DNA of 64,000 bases, from NCBI RefSeq assembly GCF_003710935.1, contig NZ_RHHS01000005.1:1-64000 (forward strand), read 5' to 3'. A model generated the notes under the pieces. That model ran no database searches. It was given only the letters and a program-made list of their open reading frames with translations, and was not told the origin of the DNA. Source of the DNA: Brevibacillus gelatini (lineage in GTDB: Bacteria > Bacillota > Bacilli > Brevibacillales > Brevibacillaceae). Position 1 is the first letter of the stretch. Every line of letters starts with the position of its first letter. The translations under genes and the position numbers were made by a program. Shown here piece by piece: positions 52,122-64,000 of the stretch.

Positions 52122-52338
52122 CAGTTACACTCTCCTTTAATTCCAGAAAGCCAGTGCCGCCCCTTATGCTGTTGCAAAAACCTCAAGTCCGGCGGCAGGG
52201 CATTAGGTCTATTATACACAGAAACGTTAGGCAATTACCAACTGGAAATATCATGCCCTGCAAGCATGTATCACCATACATGCCGTGCAACTGAAAAATC
52301 CCCGCAGCCACATGGGCGCGGGGATCGCAAGCTTACGC
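52122..52338. other. Intergenic region after atpC
   Basis: Holds the atp operon terminator (52291-52325) and a TATAAT on the minus strand near 52210, possibly the -10 of the downstream 246-residue gene, without a clear -35. Confidence 0.4.
52291..52325 (-). terminator. atp operon terminator
   Basis: GATCCCCGC / GCGGGGAT stem followed in the minus direction by TTTTTC, 14 bp after atpC. Confidence 0.88.
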
Positions 52339-52737
52339 TTACTTCGTTACGTCGAGACGTGCCATCGCACGCTGCAGCGCACGTTCTGCACGCTGAACGT
52401 CGAGTTCGGCATATTTTTCTGCCAAACGCTTTTCGGCGCGAGCTTTCGCTGCCTTCGCACGTTCAACATCGATGTCTCCCGGCAATTCAGCCGTTTCAGC
52501 AAGGATGGTTACTTTATCGCCGCGCACTTCCAGGAAGCCGCCGCTTACAGCCATCTTTACTTCTTTATCGCCTTCAGTCTTGATCCGAACTGGCGCTATT
52601 TTCAGCGGGCTTACCAGCGGCATGTGGTTCGGCAAAATACCGAGGTCCCCTTGAACGCCGCGAGCAATGACCATTTCAGCCTGACCGCTGTAGACAACCC
52701 GTTCAGGAGTTACGACTTCAACTGTCATCTTACTCAC
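52339..52737 (-). CDS. atpC: ATP synthase epsilon subunit
   Basis: 132 residues. N-terminal beta sandwich ([42 protein letters not shown]) plus C-terminal helical hairpin rich in Ala/Arg/Glu ([37 protein letters not shown]). Central stalk and inhibitory element. Last gene of the atp operon. Confidence 0.97.
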   Translation of the reverse strand: MSKMTVEVVTPERVVYSGQAEMVIARGVQGDLGILPNHMPLVSPLKIAPVRIKTEGDKEVKMAVSGGFLEVRGDKVTILAETAELPGDIDVERAKAAKARAEKRLAEKYAELDVQRAERALQRAMARLDVTK

Positions 52738-52764
52738 TTACTCGTCTCCCCTTTCCAGGGTGTC

Positions 52765-54213
<1,449 letters not shown>

Positions 54214-54223
54214 TCACTGCCGC

Positions 54224-55087
54224 TTAAGCCTGTGCGTTTGCACCTGCAACGATCTCGGAAATCTCTTGTGTAATGGCTGCCTGACGGGCACGGTTGTAGC
54301 TCAAGGTGTAACGGTTAATCATATCCGTTGCATTGTCTGTCGCGTTGCCCATTGCGGTCATACGGGAACCTTCTTCGGAAGCCTTCGCTTCCAGAAGCGC
54401 ACTGTACACCAGTGTTTCCGCGTATTTTGGCAAGAGATCAGCCAAAACTTCTTCCGAGGACGGCTCATACTCGTAATTGATTGTGCGCACTTCGCTGCTC
54501 TCGGGAGCTTCCAATGGCAGCAATTGTTTCACGGTCGGTATTTGCGAAATTGCACTTTGGAACTTGTTGTAGCACAGGTACAGCTCGTCGATTTGTTCGT
54601 TTGCGAACATCTGGACTGCCGCACTGGCAATTTTCTTGATGTCAGCAAAGGTTGGGCTGGCTGGCAGACCTGTCACCTCTTCCAAAACCGGATAGTTCCG
54701 CTTTCTGAAGAAGTCGCGGCCTTTGCGTCCGATTACAAAAATGCCGTACTCGTCCTTGGACTTGTGTTTTTCGTTGATGGTCGTAACCACTTTACGAAGC
54801 ATGTTGGCGTTGTAACCGCCAGCAAGTCCACGGTCGGAAGTGATGACAATGTAACCAGTCTTTTTCACCGGACGTTTTTGCAGCATCGGATGTTTGGAAC
54901 CGGATGTCCCGCTCGCAATGCTGGCGATCACTTCCTGGATCTTGTCAGCGTAAGGACGTGCTGCCTCAGCCTTCTCCTGGTTGCGGCGGAGCTTCGCTGC
55001 CGCCACCATTTTCATCGCTTTAGTGATTTGGCGCGTATTTTTGGTACTTTTAATACTGCGTCGAATCTCACGAATTCCTTTTGCCAC
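54224..55087 (-). CDS. atpG: ATP synthase gamma subunit
   Basis: 287 residues. Terminal helices [35 protein letters not shown] and [28 protein letters not shown] form the rotor coiled coil; [14 protein letters not shown] lies between. Confidence 0.97.
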   Translation of the reverse strand: MAKGIREIRRSIKSTKNTRQITKAMKMVAAAKLRRNQEKAEAARPYADKIQEVIASIASGTSGSKHPMLQKRPVKKTGYIVITSDRGLAGGYNANMLRKVVTTINEKHKSKDEYGIFVIGRKGRDFFRKRNYPVLEEVTGLPASPTFADIKKIASAAVQMFANEQIDELYLCYNKFQSAISQIPTVKQLLPLEAPESSEVRTINYEYEPSSEEVLADLLPKYAETLVYSALLEAKASEEGSRMTAMGNATDNATDMINRYTLSYNRARQAAITQEISEIVAGANAQA

Positions 55088-55109
55088 TCGTTTTCACCAC
55101 CTTGAGGAC

Positions 55110-55138
55110 GCATGCCCGGGCTTATTGGCCCGGCATGC
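55110..55138 (-). promoter_or_regulatory. GC-rich hairpin between atpA and atpG
   Basis: GCATGCCcGGGC / GCCCGGCATGC, about 11 bp with one bulge, loop of about 6 nt. No T run follows, so it is not a terminator. Possible RNA processing or stability element in the 75-bp gap. Confidence 0.5.
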
Positions 55139-55162
55139 ATCTGATGTCTATCAGGTTAACGA

Positions 55163-56674
<1,512 letters not shown>

Positions 56675-56714
56675 TTAATTCACCCCATTCATCCAACTTC
56701 TTAAAGACCGAGCT

Positions 56715-57242
56715 TTACGCTTTTTGCGCAAAGGTTTCCAGCTTTGTTTTCAGGCTGCCATCGTACAGACGGTCGCCGATTTTGATAATAATGCCGCCGA
56801 GAATCGAAGGGTCTACCACCGTTGTCATCCGCAGCTTTTTCTTTACTGTTTGGCCGAACTTCTCAGCCAGCTCCGCCTGTTCTTCTTCAGAAAGCGGCTT
56901 CGCGCTTGTGACGACAGCATCTGCATAGCCACGCGCTTCGTTTGCCAATTGTACAAAGGAGCTGTAGATGTCAGACAGTTGCACTTCCCGTCCGTTGTCA
57001 ATCAAGACGTTCAGGAAGTTGAAGCTCTCTTCCCCTACATGGTTTTTGAACAGTTCTTCAACCAGTTTGCCCTTTGCATCTGCCGCGATGTGCGGGTGCT
57101 GCATGATCTTTTTCAGATCTTCGTTGCCTTCCACAGCCTGCACGATCGCACCAAGGTCTGCTTCTACCTGATCGATCTTGCCACGCTCGCTCGCTACTTC
57201 AAAGAGAGCGCGAGCATAACGCTTCCCTACTGCGCTACTCAT
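56715..57242 (-). CDS. atpH: ATP synthase delta subunit
   Basis: 175 residues. OSCP/delta family: VGKRYARALFEVASERGKIDQVE at the N terminus and TVVDPSILGGIIIKIGDRLYDGSLKTKLE at the C terminus. Links F1 to the peripheral stalk. ATGA overlap with atpF. Confidence 0.96.
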   Translation of the reverse strand: MSSAVGKRYARALFEVASERGKIDQVEADLGAIVQAVEGNEDLKKIMQHPHIAADAKGKLVEELFKNHVGEESFNFLNVLIDNGREVQLSDIYSSFVQLANEARGYADAVVTSAKPLSEEEQAELAEKFGQTVKKKLRMTTVVDPSILGGIIIKIGDRLYDGSLKTKLETFAQKA

Positions 57243-57742
57243 AGGCGATCTCCTACTTGAGCAAGGAATTTGTCAACAGTGGACTTTTGCGCTGCTTCGT
57301 CCAGTTCTTTTTCGATAATCTTGGAAGCCAAGAGTACGGAAAGACTTGTCATTTGCTCACGCAGTTCGAGTTTTGCTTTTTCTACTTCGCGTGCCAGTTC
57401 AGCGCTTGCGTCCGCTTTCAGACGTTCGGATGCAGCCTGAGCTTCTGCCACGATTTTGTTAGCTTCATCAGACGCCTGCTTGGTAGCACGGTCGATGATC
57501 GCTTTGGATTCAGCGCGAGCTTCATCCAGTACGCGGCGCTGCTCTGCCAGGAGAGCTTCTGCCTCCGCACGGTTGCGCTCAGCCGTTGAAATTTGATTTT
57601 CGATATGCTGACGACGTTTTTCCATGATGCCAACGATTGGGCCCATGGCCAATTTGCGAACCAGCAAGAGCAACAACAAGAACACAATTGCTTGGGTTAA
57701 AAGCGTTCCCCATTCCAGGGATACCGCTCCAAAGTCGAGCAT
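57239..57742 (-). CDS. atpF: ATP synthase b subunit
   Basis: 167 residues from the ATG at 57742 with AAGGAGTG upstream; the frame open to 57805 lacks a site. One transmembrane helix about 11-30, then a long charged coiled coil. Peripheral stalk dimer. Confidence 0.95.
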   Translation of the reverse strand: MLDFGAVSLEWGTLLTQAIVFLLLLLLVRKLAMGPIVGIMEKRRQHIENQISTAERNRAEAEALLAEQRRVLDEARAESKAIIDRATKQASDEANKIVAEAQAASERLKADASAELAREVEKAKLELREQMTSLSVLLASKIIEKELDEAAQKSTVDKFLAQVGDRL

Positions 57743-57877
57743 TCGTTTCACTCCTTCCTGCGAAAAGAAAGATGTATCATCACGGTATGAACCGCTCTTT
57801 GCCAATCATCTGACTTCACGTTTGCCGTGAAGCTTCCAAACTTCTTGCCGAATGAAAGCACAGGCTTCCACTCACTC

Positions 57878-57908
57878 AAAAATAGAGGCGGGTATCAAGC
57901 GCCCGCCT
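57878..57908 (-). terminator. Terminator-like attenuator between atpE and atpF
   Basis: AGGCGGG / CCCGCCT stem (57886-57908) followed in the minus direction by CTATTTTTG. It lies inside the operon in the 186-bp atpE-atpF gap, so partial termination is expected. Confidence 0.6.
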
Positions 57909-57928
57909 ATTTTTACCTAGCTCGCTGA

Positions 57929-58153
<225 letters not shown>

Positions 58154-58206
58154 TTAAAAACCTCCTTAGTGTTGTGAAAAACGAGTATAAAATCGGGAAA
58201 TGCAGA

Positions 58207-59022
58207 TTAGTGATCTTCATTCACTTGCTGAGAGATGTAAACCATCGCCAGCGTAGTGAAAATGAATGCCTGTACAGAGCCGACAAACACGGAGTAGCCA
58301 AGCCACAGGAACAACGGAATGCTTCCGAAGATCCCTACACTCAACAGGAAGGCAATCAATACCTCACCCGCAAAGATGTTACCGAATAGACGCAAAGGAA
58401 GCGTCAGCGGCTTGATGATGAACTCCTCGAGAATGTGAATCGGGTTCAGGAATGTATGTTTCAACCATCCGCCGAAGCTCTTCTTCATGCCCAGATAGTG
58501 CGCGTACAGCAACACGGTGAGTGCGAGGGCGAAAGTTACGCTCGGAGTTGCGGTTGGCGATTTCCACCATCCGATGACAACACCGTGTGAGTGCGGATCG
58601 GTAGAGTTCAACTCTTCCTCCAGCTTGGCCAGCTTTTGCTGCTTCGCCTCTTCGTTCGTGGAAACCGTCAGCATGTCTTTAACCTTTTCGCTTACCTGCT
58701 GACCTTCAGCGTTGTGGTGAGTTGTATTCACGTTAAATACAAGACCGAGTTGGTTTCCAATGAAAATGTAGAGGAACAAAGTCAGCGCCAGCGAGACAAA
58801 CCCCGCAGCCTTTTTCGGTGAAATATAGCTTTTTGTAATACCGGTTACGAAGTCCACAATCCATTCCATCACGTTTTGCGCGCCGCTTGGCGTAGCGGAG
58901 GTCAGGTTGCGAGTCATCCCGATACAGAGCAAAAGCACCACCAGAGAGGTTACCAAAATCATGAGAATAGTGGAGATGTCAAATACCATGCCCAACCATT
59001 CAAATCGCAGAGAATAATGCAT
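58207..59022 (-). CDS. atpB: ATP synthase a subunit
   Basis: 271 residues from the ATG at 59022 (AAGGGGTG upstream); GTG at 59031 is the alternative. Five or six transmembrane helices with the conserved LPLRLFGNIFAGEVLIAFLL segment bearing the essential Arg. An extended charged loop (residues about 105-145, EEAKQQKLAKLEEELNS) is longer than usual. Confidence 0.95.
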   Translation of the reverse strand: MHYSLRFEWLGMVFDISTILMILVTSLVVLLLCIGMTRNLTSATPSGAQNVMEWIVDFVTGITKSYISPKKAAGFVSLALTLFLYIFIGNQLGLVFNVNTTHHNAEGQQVSEKVKDMLTVSTNEEAKQQKLAKLEEELNSTDPHSHGVVIGWWKSPTATPSVTFALALTVLLYAHYLGMKKSFGGWLKHTFLNPIHILEEFIIKPLTLPLRLFGNIFAGEVLIAFLLSVGIFGSIPLFLWLGYSVFVGSVQAFIFTTLAMVYISQQVNEDH

Positions 59023-59091
59023 GTATTTCACCCCTTTCTTCCGCGCGAGTAAATTGCTTAGCGTGCATGTGTGAAAAAGAATTCTACTTAT

Positions 59092-59460
59092 CTATTTAAT
59101 GGAGCGATACACAAAAAGGAAGCTGAGAATCTGAAAGAGGAACAAGCCGATGAGCACTCCGGCCAGTCCAAACAAGTGAGGAAAGCGCATGGTCAAAAAG
59201 ACAGCAAAGCCAGCCACAACCAATCGTTGCAGCATGCCTGTCCCTTTGGGGCGCACACCTGGATCAACAGCCATCTGGCCGATTCGCCAGGTTTTACTGA
59301 AGAGAACCGTGCCATTCACCAGACTGCCAGCCATCCCGAGCAGGAGGCTTTGCAAAAAAAAACGACAGGATGGCAACAGCGCCCAGAGTATCGCGGCGAT
59401 TGCCACACAGAAAAAGGCATAGCGAAACGTGGATCGCATTGCCGAAGAAAACGTTTGCAT
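59092..59460 (-). CDS. atpI: ATP synthase subunit I (AtpI)
   Basis: 122 residues from the ATG at 59460, GGGAGA upstream. Four transmembrane helices, with 'LLGMAGSLVNGTVLFSKTWRIGQM' typical. AtpI helps c-ring assembly in related operons. Confidence 0.85.
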   Translation of the reverse strand: MQTFSSAMRSTFRYAFFCVAIAAILWALLPSCRFFLQSLLLGMAGSLVNGTVLFSKTWRIGQMAVDPGVRPKGTGMLQRLVVAGFAVFLTMRFPHLFGLAGVLIGLFLFQILSFLFVYRSIK

Positions 59461-59471
59461 GTCCCATCTCC

Positions 59472-59681
59472 CTAGAGGTAACCGCGAATGATGCGGTAGA
59501 CGCTGTACACGCCTATTCCTAATCCCGCGAGCAGTCCAACCATCAGAAAGAGCGGATTGGTAGCAAAGAGACCATCGAGATATTTTCCCAGCAGGACTCC
59601 CGCAATCACACAAACGGCCATATCGACACCAATCAGGGTGACCAACGTGATAGCTCGCCAAGGATTGTCAATTTTTGACAC
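59472..59681 (-). CDS. atpZ: AtpZ/AtpI-type small membrane protein
   Basis: 69 residues from the GTG at 59681 (AAAGGAG 11 nt upstream); an ATG at 59702 contains that site and is less likely. Two transmembrane helices with GVLLGKYLDGLFATNPLFLMVGLLAGLGIGVYSVYRII, the F0F1-ATPase gene 1 motif. Possibly Mg uptake or assembly factor. First gene of the atp operon. Confidence 0.8.
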   Translation of the reverse strand: MSKIDNPWRAITLVTLIGVDMAVCVIAGVLLGKYLDGLFATNPLFLMVGLLAGLGIGVYSVYRIIRGYL

Positions 59682-59747
59682 GGAACAACATTCTCCTTTC
59701 ATACAATAAGGAGAGGGCTGGTGTCAAGTGCCCCTTTGCCCTCATCC

Positions 59748-59777
59748 ATATTAACGAAGAATTATTCCTTTTGTCAA
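59748..59777 (-). promoter_or_regulatory. atp operon promoter
   Basis: TTGACA (59772-59777), 18-bp spacer, TAATAT (59748-59753) on the minus strand. A second TTGACA lies at about 59722-59727 with a TATGAA-like -10 at 18 bp. Confidence 0.6.
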
Positions 59778-59819
59778 TGTTCGTCTTGTTGTGTACACAA
59801 AGCGTTCACAATTAAAAAC

Positions 59820-61010
59820 CTACAATTTTTCAACAATCGTCGAAACGCCTTGTCCGCCGCCAATGCACAAGGTTGCTAATCCATATTTTGCCCCTTCGCG
59901 CTTTTGCAATTCGTGAACAAGCGTCACCAAAATTCTCGCCCCGCTTGCGCCAATTGGGTGTCCTAACGCGATGGCTCCCCCGTTAACGTTCAGCTTTTCC
60001 CGATCAATGCCGAGCGCTTTTCCGACAGACAGCGACTGAACGGCAAAAGCTTCGTTCGCTTCGATCAGATCGATGTCGGACAAGGACAGTCCTGCCTTTT
60101 CCAATACGCGTTGGGTAGCAGGAACCGGACCGTAGCCCATGATGCTCGGATCGACCCCTGCGCTGGCGTTGGCAACGATGCGCGCGAGCGGCTTTGCGCC
60201 CAGCTCGTCCGCTTTTTTCCTGGTCATAATCAGCAAGGCTGCCGCCCCGTCATTGATGCCGGATGCGTTGCCCGCCGTTACGGTTCCGTCCTTTTTAAAA
60301 GCTGGCTTCAGCTTGGCGAGCATCTCGGTCGTTACGCCGGCACGAGGAAACTCGTCGATGGAAAACAGCACCGGATCGCCTTTGCGCTGCGGAATCGGAA
60401 CGGGTACGATCTCGTCCTGAAAACGGCCGCTTTCCAGAGCTTTCTGGGCTTTTTGCTGGCTCCACGCCGCAAACTCGTCCTGCTCTTCCCGTCCGATCCC
60501 GTATTTGGCACACAGATTTTCCGCCGTGATTCCCATATGGTAGTCGTTGAATGCGCACCAAAGACCGTCGCGGATCATTGTGTCGACCACCTTCTGGTCA
60601 CCCATGCGGTACCCCGAGCGCGCTCCCTCCAGCAAATAAGGGGCCTGGCTCATGTTTTCCATACCGCCTGCCAGCACGACCTCGGCGTCTTCGCTCAAAA
60701 TCGCCTGCACAGCCAAATGAACGGCTTTCAGCCCGGAGCCGCATACTTTGTTAATCGTCAAGGATGGCACTTCGTGGGCCAAGCCCGCCTGAATCGCAGC
60801 CTGGCGCGCGGGATTTTGTCCCAGACCCGCAGACAGCACATTTCCCATAATTACTTCATCAACGGCATCCTTGGACACACCAGCGCGCTCCAAAGCGGCT
60901 TCGAGGACGATTCCGCCCAGCTTTGTCGCGCTGATTCCCGCAAGCGTGCCCTGAAAGCTGCCGATAGCTGTACGCACTGCACTTGCAATCACGATTTCCT
61001 TTTGACCCAT
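59820..61010 (-). CDS. thlA: Acetyl-CoA acetyltransferase (thiolase II)
   Basis: 396 residues. Nucleophile Cys in [14 protein letters not shown], His in [16 protein letters not shown], and second Cys in [12 protein letters not shown]. Condenses two acetyl-CoA to acetoacetyl-CoA or the reverse. GAGGAG stands 10 nt before the ATG. It lies between the bio and atp operons; no clear terminator separates it from the atp promoter, which begins 43 bp downstream. Confidence 0.93.
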   Translation of the reverse strand: MGQKEIVIASAVRTAIGSFQGTLAGISATKLGGIVLEAALERAGVSKDAVDEVIMGNVLSAGLGQNPARQAAIQAGLAHEVPSLTINKVCGSGLKAVHLAVQAILSEDAEVVLAGGMENMSQAPYLLEGARSGYRMGDQKVVDTMIRDGLWCAFNDYHMGITAENLCAKYGIGREEQDEFAAWSQQKAQKALESGRFQDEIVPVPIPQRKGDPVLFSIDEFPRAGVTTEMLAKLKPAFKKDGTVTAGNASGINDGAAALLIMTRKKADELGAKPLARIVANASAGVDPSIMGYGPVPATQRVLEKAGLSLSDIDLIEANEAFAVQSLSVGKALGIDREKLNVNGGAIALGHPIGASGARILVTLVHELQKREGAKYGLATLCIGGGQGVSTIVEKL

Positions 61011-61149
61011 CTTTCAAACACTCCTCGAATGAACAGGATAGCCAACCTTCTTAAAATTCCATATTTTTATACGAATTCCTGCAAAGAAATCGCTTTCATG
61101 CAGAAAAAGCTGCTTTCCACATTCTGAGTGGCTACCAGTTTGTCAGGGG

Positions 61150-61190
61150 TTGAAGCAAAATGCCGCGTGAACGGTGCAAATGCGGCCCGC
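61150..61190 (-). terminator. Possible terminator of the bio operon
   Basis: GCCGC / GCGGC arms around 61162-61186 followed in the minus direction by ATTTTGC. Short stem and poor T run. Confidence 0.35.
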
Positions 61191-62015
61191 TTACGGGCGC
61201 GGTTGACGACTCCCGCTGATGTAGAGCAAATCGTAGGTGACGCGCACGCCCTGCTCCCCGCCGTACGTCCGCTCGTAATAGTCCATCATCGCCAGCATCA
61301 GCCTTCTTCGTCCCAGCCCCGCACGCTTGTCCTCGCTCGTATTTGCGCCTACCGCCTTGATTGCATGCAAAAAGTCCGCTACACGCGGATAGTGCAGCAC
61401 GACCTTTTGCTGTATCGCCTGCAAGGAACCCATTCCCGCCGCTTCCAGCATGGACAGCCACTGCTCCGCCGCCAAAAACGCCAGGCCGTGGCGCACGTTG
61501 TTTTCGCCCAGGCTTGCGTGGGCATAGGCAAAAGAATCGTGCAGCTCGCAAAAGGTGGCTGGCCCGAAGGTGGAAAAAAAGAGCGGGGCGTTTGGCTTCA
61601 GCAAGCGGCCTAAGCCGCGGATCGTCTGTTCGGGACGAAAAAACCACTGAAAGCAGGCTCCCGACACAATCAAATCACGGGAGGCCGCTGGCTGCGTCCA
61701 GACCCATTCCTCTGCATCTGCCTGGCAAAAGCGCGCTTTCAGGCCGAGACTGGCAAGGCTGGCCTGTGCCTGCGCGATCATCCCGCCGGCGACGTCAATC
61801 GCTTCGTAATCGGCATGCGGGTACTGGCTCCGAATCAAGCGAGTCAGCCGTCCCGTGCCGCAGCCGACCTCCAGGATGCTGGCAACCGCGTCACGGGGGA
61901 GGGCCGTCTGAACCATTGCGTTCAGTCGATTCGCCATTTCCTTTTGCACGATGGCATACTGCTCATAGGAAGCTGCCTTGTTACTGAAACGATGCTTGAC
62001 TGTATTTGCGGGCAA
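61191..62015 (-). CDS. bioC: Malonyl-ACP O-methyltransferase BioC
   Basis: 274 residues, TTG start. Class I SAM methyltransferase: motif I LEVGCGTGRLTRLI, acidic YEAIDVAGGMI, and DLIVSGACFQWF. N terminus HRFSNKAASYEQYAIVQKEMANRL is typical of BioC. Methylates malonyl-ACP so fatty acid synthesis can build the pimelate chain. Overlaps the BioH-like gene by 35 bp. Confidence 0.93.
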   Translation of the reverse strand: MPANTVKHRFSNKAASYEQYAIVQKEMANRLNAMVQTALPRDAVASILEVGCGTGRLTRLIRSQYPHADYEAIDVAGGMIAQAQASLASLGLKARFCQADAEEWVWTQPAASRDLIVSGACFQWFFRPEQTIRGLGRLLKPNAPLFFSTFGPATFCELHDSFAYAHASLGENNVRHGLAFLAAEQWLSMLEAAGMGSLQAIQQKVVLHYPRVADFLHAIKAVGANTSEDKRAGLGRRRLMLAMMDYYERTYGGEQGVRVTYDLLYISGSRQPRP

Positions 62016-62721
62016 TCTGCTTCACCATCCTCGTTACTGCTGTCCCGACTACATCCGGGTAAAAAACGTGGGGCATGTGGCCGCAGTCTTTAAGCGGCAC
62101 AAAATCGGCATCCGGCAGTGTGTTCGCCAGCTCTTCGCCCGCCGCCAGTGGACAGATGAGGTCGTCTGTGCCGGAAATGACGATGGCAGGACAGGAAAGC
62201 GACGCGGCTACATGCCGACAGTCCTCGCTTGCCAGGTAGTCCAGACCTGCGAGCAGCGCTTGCTCGCTCCACTGCTCCCCGGCTTTTTCCATCTCCAGTC
62301 GGTTTTGTTCACGTTCTTTTGCCGACAGCATCTGTTCCGCAAATTGGGCCATGACCCGCTCGCGCTCTGTTGGCAGCAGCCGTTTCATCCGTTGCAGCAC
62401 GACTGCGCCCCAGCCTTTGTTCCGCTCTGCCGGATGGCGGACAAAACGCATGGTAGTCCCGATGAGAACAAGCCCTGCTACGGGCCGGGAAGCTGCCAGC
62501 CTGAGCGCCAGCAGCCCGCCCATGGACCAGCCGACGACAATCAGCTCGTTTCCGTCGATAGAGCGGGCCGTCTGTTCTACCACCTCGCAAAACTGTTCCG
62601 GGCGGGATACGCGAGAATAGTCCGGTGCCAGATGCAGCGCGCAAGGAATCTGTTGACGGACCTCCTGCCAACACGAATCCGGCATCCCCCAGCCTGTCAG
62701 CCAAAGTATGGCGGGTGTCAC
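61981..62721 (-). CDS. bioH: Alpha/beta hydrolase, BioH-like pimeloyl-ACP methyl ester esterase
   Basis: 246 residues with a GTG start (GGGAGG 8 nt upstream) overlapping the bioF stop (GTGA). Nucleophile elbow VVGWSMGGLLAL, acid in VISGTDDLICP, His in LKDCGHMPHVFYPD. Between bioF and bioC it most likely removes the methyl group from pimeloyl-ACP methyl ester. Sequence alone does not distinguish it from other esterases of this fold. Confidence 0.88.
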   Translation of the reverse strand: MTPAILWLTGWGMPDSCWQEVRQQIPCALHLAPDYSRVSRPEQFCEVVEQTARSIDGNELIVVGWSMGGLLALRLAASRPVAGLVLIGTTMRFVRHPAERNKGWGAVVLQRMKRLLPTERERVMAQFAEQMLSAKEREQNRLEMEKAGEQWSEQALLAGLDYLASEDCRHVAASLSCPAIVISGTDDLICPLAAGEELANTLPDADFVPLKDCGHMPHVFYPDVVGTAVTRMVKQIARKYSQASFQ

Positions 62722-63914
62722 AGCGCATCCCTCCCGTCCAGCTCATCGCGAATCGCAGTCAGCTCCTGGACGGCCCATGTCAGTTCCTGCGGCGTATGCG
62801 TCGCCATCACCGTAAAACGGATGCGCGCCGTCCCGTCCGGAACGGTAGGCGGACGAATGGCGACAGCGGCAATCCCGCGCTCCAAAAGCTTCTGGCTGAA
62901 TTGCAGCGCCCGCTCGTTTTCTCCGATCGCAAGCGGGATAATTTGCGTATCGTCGTCTGTTATGTGAAAACCTTTTTCTTGCAGCATTTGCCGAAACAGA
63001 CTCGCATTTTCCCGGAGAGCCTGCCTTCTCCACGTGTCCGTCTCGATCTGCGTCAAGGCTTCCAGCGTCGAGCCGATGACGGCAGGCGGCAGAGCGGTAG
63101 AGTAAATGAGCGAGCGAGCCTTTGAGCGCAGATGGCGAATCACAGGCTGATCGGCACATACGTACGCGCCGTACACTCCGAAGGCTTTGCTGAACGTACC
63201 TACCAGCACATCGACCTGATCGGCCATCCCCAGTTCGTGGCACAAGCCCTGGCCCTGTTCCCCGCGCACTCCACCCGCATGCGCCTCGTCGACCATAAGC
63301 AGGGCGCCGTAGCGCTCGCGCAGCTCGGCGAGAGCAAGCAAAGGAGCTTTGTCGCCATCCATGGAAAAAATGCTGTCCGTCACGATCCATTTTCGTCTTT
63401 TGCCCTGATACTTTTGCAGCAAAAACTCCAGGTGCTCCAGATCGTTGTGCCGATAACGGACATGCTCGGCACGGCTCAGGATAATGCCGTCGACGATGCT
63501 GGCGTGATTCAGCCGATCGCTGAAAACGACATCGCCGCGGCCTGCGAGTGCAGCGATCACGCCCGTATTCGCCTGATAGCCGTTCGCAAACACGAGCGCT
63601 CCTTCGCGCCGCTTCCACTCCGCCAGACGCTGCTCCAGTTCGTCGTACAGCGGGTAATTGCCGAGCACGAGGCGGGAAGCCGTACCTCCCGCGCCCCATT
63701 TCCTCGCGGCCCGCTCGCCTGCTTCCACGATTCGCTGCTCATGCGCAAGGCCCAAATAGTTGTTAACGGACAAATTCAGCAGCTTTTTCCCGCGAACACA
63801 AATCCATGCGCCCCCTGCCTCGGCCAGTGGCTCCACCGTTTGCCACGCTCTGTCCAGCGACTGCTCTCGCATCCGCTTCCACTCCGTCTCCAGCCATTCG
63901 TACCTGTGCTTCAT
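62718..63914 (-). CDS. bioF: 8-amino-7-oxononanoate synthase
   Basis: 398 residues from the ATG at 63914 (GAGGTG 6 nt upstream); an in-frame ATG at 63944 lies within bioB. PLP enzyme with VNNYLGLAHEQR, the DEAHAGGVRGEQGQG motif and PLP lysine in GTFSKAFGVYGAYV. Condenses pimeloyl-ACP with alanine in biotin synthesis. Confidence 0.95.
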   Translation of the reverse strand: MKHRYEWLETEWKRMREQSLDRAWQTVEPLAEAGGAWICVRGKKLLNLSVNNYLGLAHEQRIVEAGERAARKWGAGGTASRLVLGNYPLYDELEQRLAEWKRREGALVFANGYQANTGVIAALAGRGDVVFSDRLNHASIVDGIILSRAEHVRYRHNDLEHLEFLLQKYQGKRRKWIVTDSIFSMDGDKAPLLALAELRERYGALLMVDEAHAGGVRGEQGQGLCHELGMADQVDVLVGTFSKAFGVYGAYVCADQPVIRHLRSKARSLIYSTALPPAVIGSTLEALTQIETDTWRRQALRENASLFRQMLQEKGFHITDDDTQIIPLAIGENERALQFSQKLLERGIAAVAIRPPTVPDGTARIRFTVMATHTPQELTWAVQELTAIRDELDGRDAL

Positions 63915-63931
63915 TGGCCGCACCTCTTTGC

Positions 63932-64000
63932 CTAGAGCGCACATAGCTCGATCTCGAAGCCAAGGTCCTCGATCATTTGGTGATCGGCTGAAATCTCCTG
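63932..64000 (-). CDS. bioB: Biotin synthase, C-terminal end (partial)
   Basis: Last 22 residues before TAG at 63932: ...HQMIEDLGFEIELCAL, the typical BioB tail. The gene runs off the window edge. Stop codon is 17 bp before the bioF ATG, so they are in one operon. Confidence 0.75.
   Translation of the reverse strand, partial: QEISADHQMIEDLGFEIELCAL

Noticed and set aside
63914-64000. bioB-bioF in-frame fusion
   Set aside because: On careful reading the bioB frame ends at TAG (63932-63934); the open frame reaching 63944 in the bioF frame is a different frame from bioB.

Overview
The window is chromosomal DNA of a spore-forming, naturally competent, motile, S-layer-bearing Gram-positive bacterium. 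Its closest match is Brevibacillus (B. brevis group, Paenibacillaceae). The main evidence is a middle wall protein / outer wall protein pair (15897-21786) with the tandem start codons known for the B. brevis 47 cell-wall-protein (cwp) operon. Sporulation genes (spoIIID, spoIIQ, spoIID), competence genes (comFA, comFC) and flagellar genes (flhO/flhP type) agree with this. Almost every gene lies on the minus strand; the clear exception is yigZ at 23643-24293.

Layout in window coordinates. 1-6.5 kb: comFC, comFA, a small membrane protein, degU, degS and a polysaccharide deacetylase, the last translationally coupled to degS. 6.6-8.1 kb: metK behind a SAM-I (S-box) riboswitch. 8.2-29 kb: a cell-envelope block. 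It holds an SLH-anchored subtilisin-like protease, three tandem SLAP-domain (accessory-Sec S-layer assembly) paralogues, a 1.7 kb stretch with an RHH-type regulator and an apparent recombinase remnant, the owp and mwp genes with an elaborate control region, a TolC-like protein (unexpected in a one-membrane cell), yigZ, and a 1498-residue SLH protein. 29-32 kb: tagO, a WecG/TagA glycosyltransferase, fabZ and a pgsA-like gene. 32-40.4 kb: an EpuA-type small membrane protein, two flagellar hook-basal body proteins, mbl, spoIIID, spoIIQ, spoIID, murA, ywmB and ywzB. 40.5-51.1 kb: an 11-gene complex I-like operon nuoABCDHIJKLMN without nuoEFG. 51.4-52.1 kb: an unrecognised gene. 52.3-59.7 kb: the complete F1Fo ATP synthase operon. 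59.8-61 kb: a thiolase. 61.2-64 kb: the 3' end of bioB, then bioF, a bioH-like hydrolase and bioC.

The order comF-degSU-yigZ(yvyE)-tagO and the order flhOP-mbl-spoIIID-spoIIQ-spoIID-murA-ywmB-ywzB-atp are both familiar from Bacillus subtilis. On that view the S-layer block (about 8-29 kb) and the nuo operon look like additions within conserved backbone. Together the envelope genes cover S-layer subunits (mwp, owp), a probable secretion/assembly accessory set (SLAP paralogues), SLH-anchored partners (protease, 1498-residue protein) and secondary wall polymer synthesis (tagO, tagA), to which SLH domains normally bind. No tRNA, rRNA, complete insertion sequence or CRISPR array was seen.
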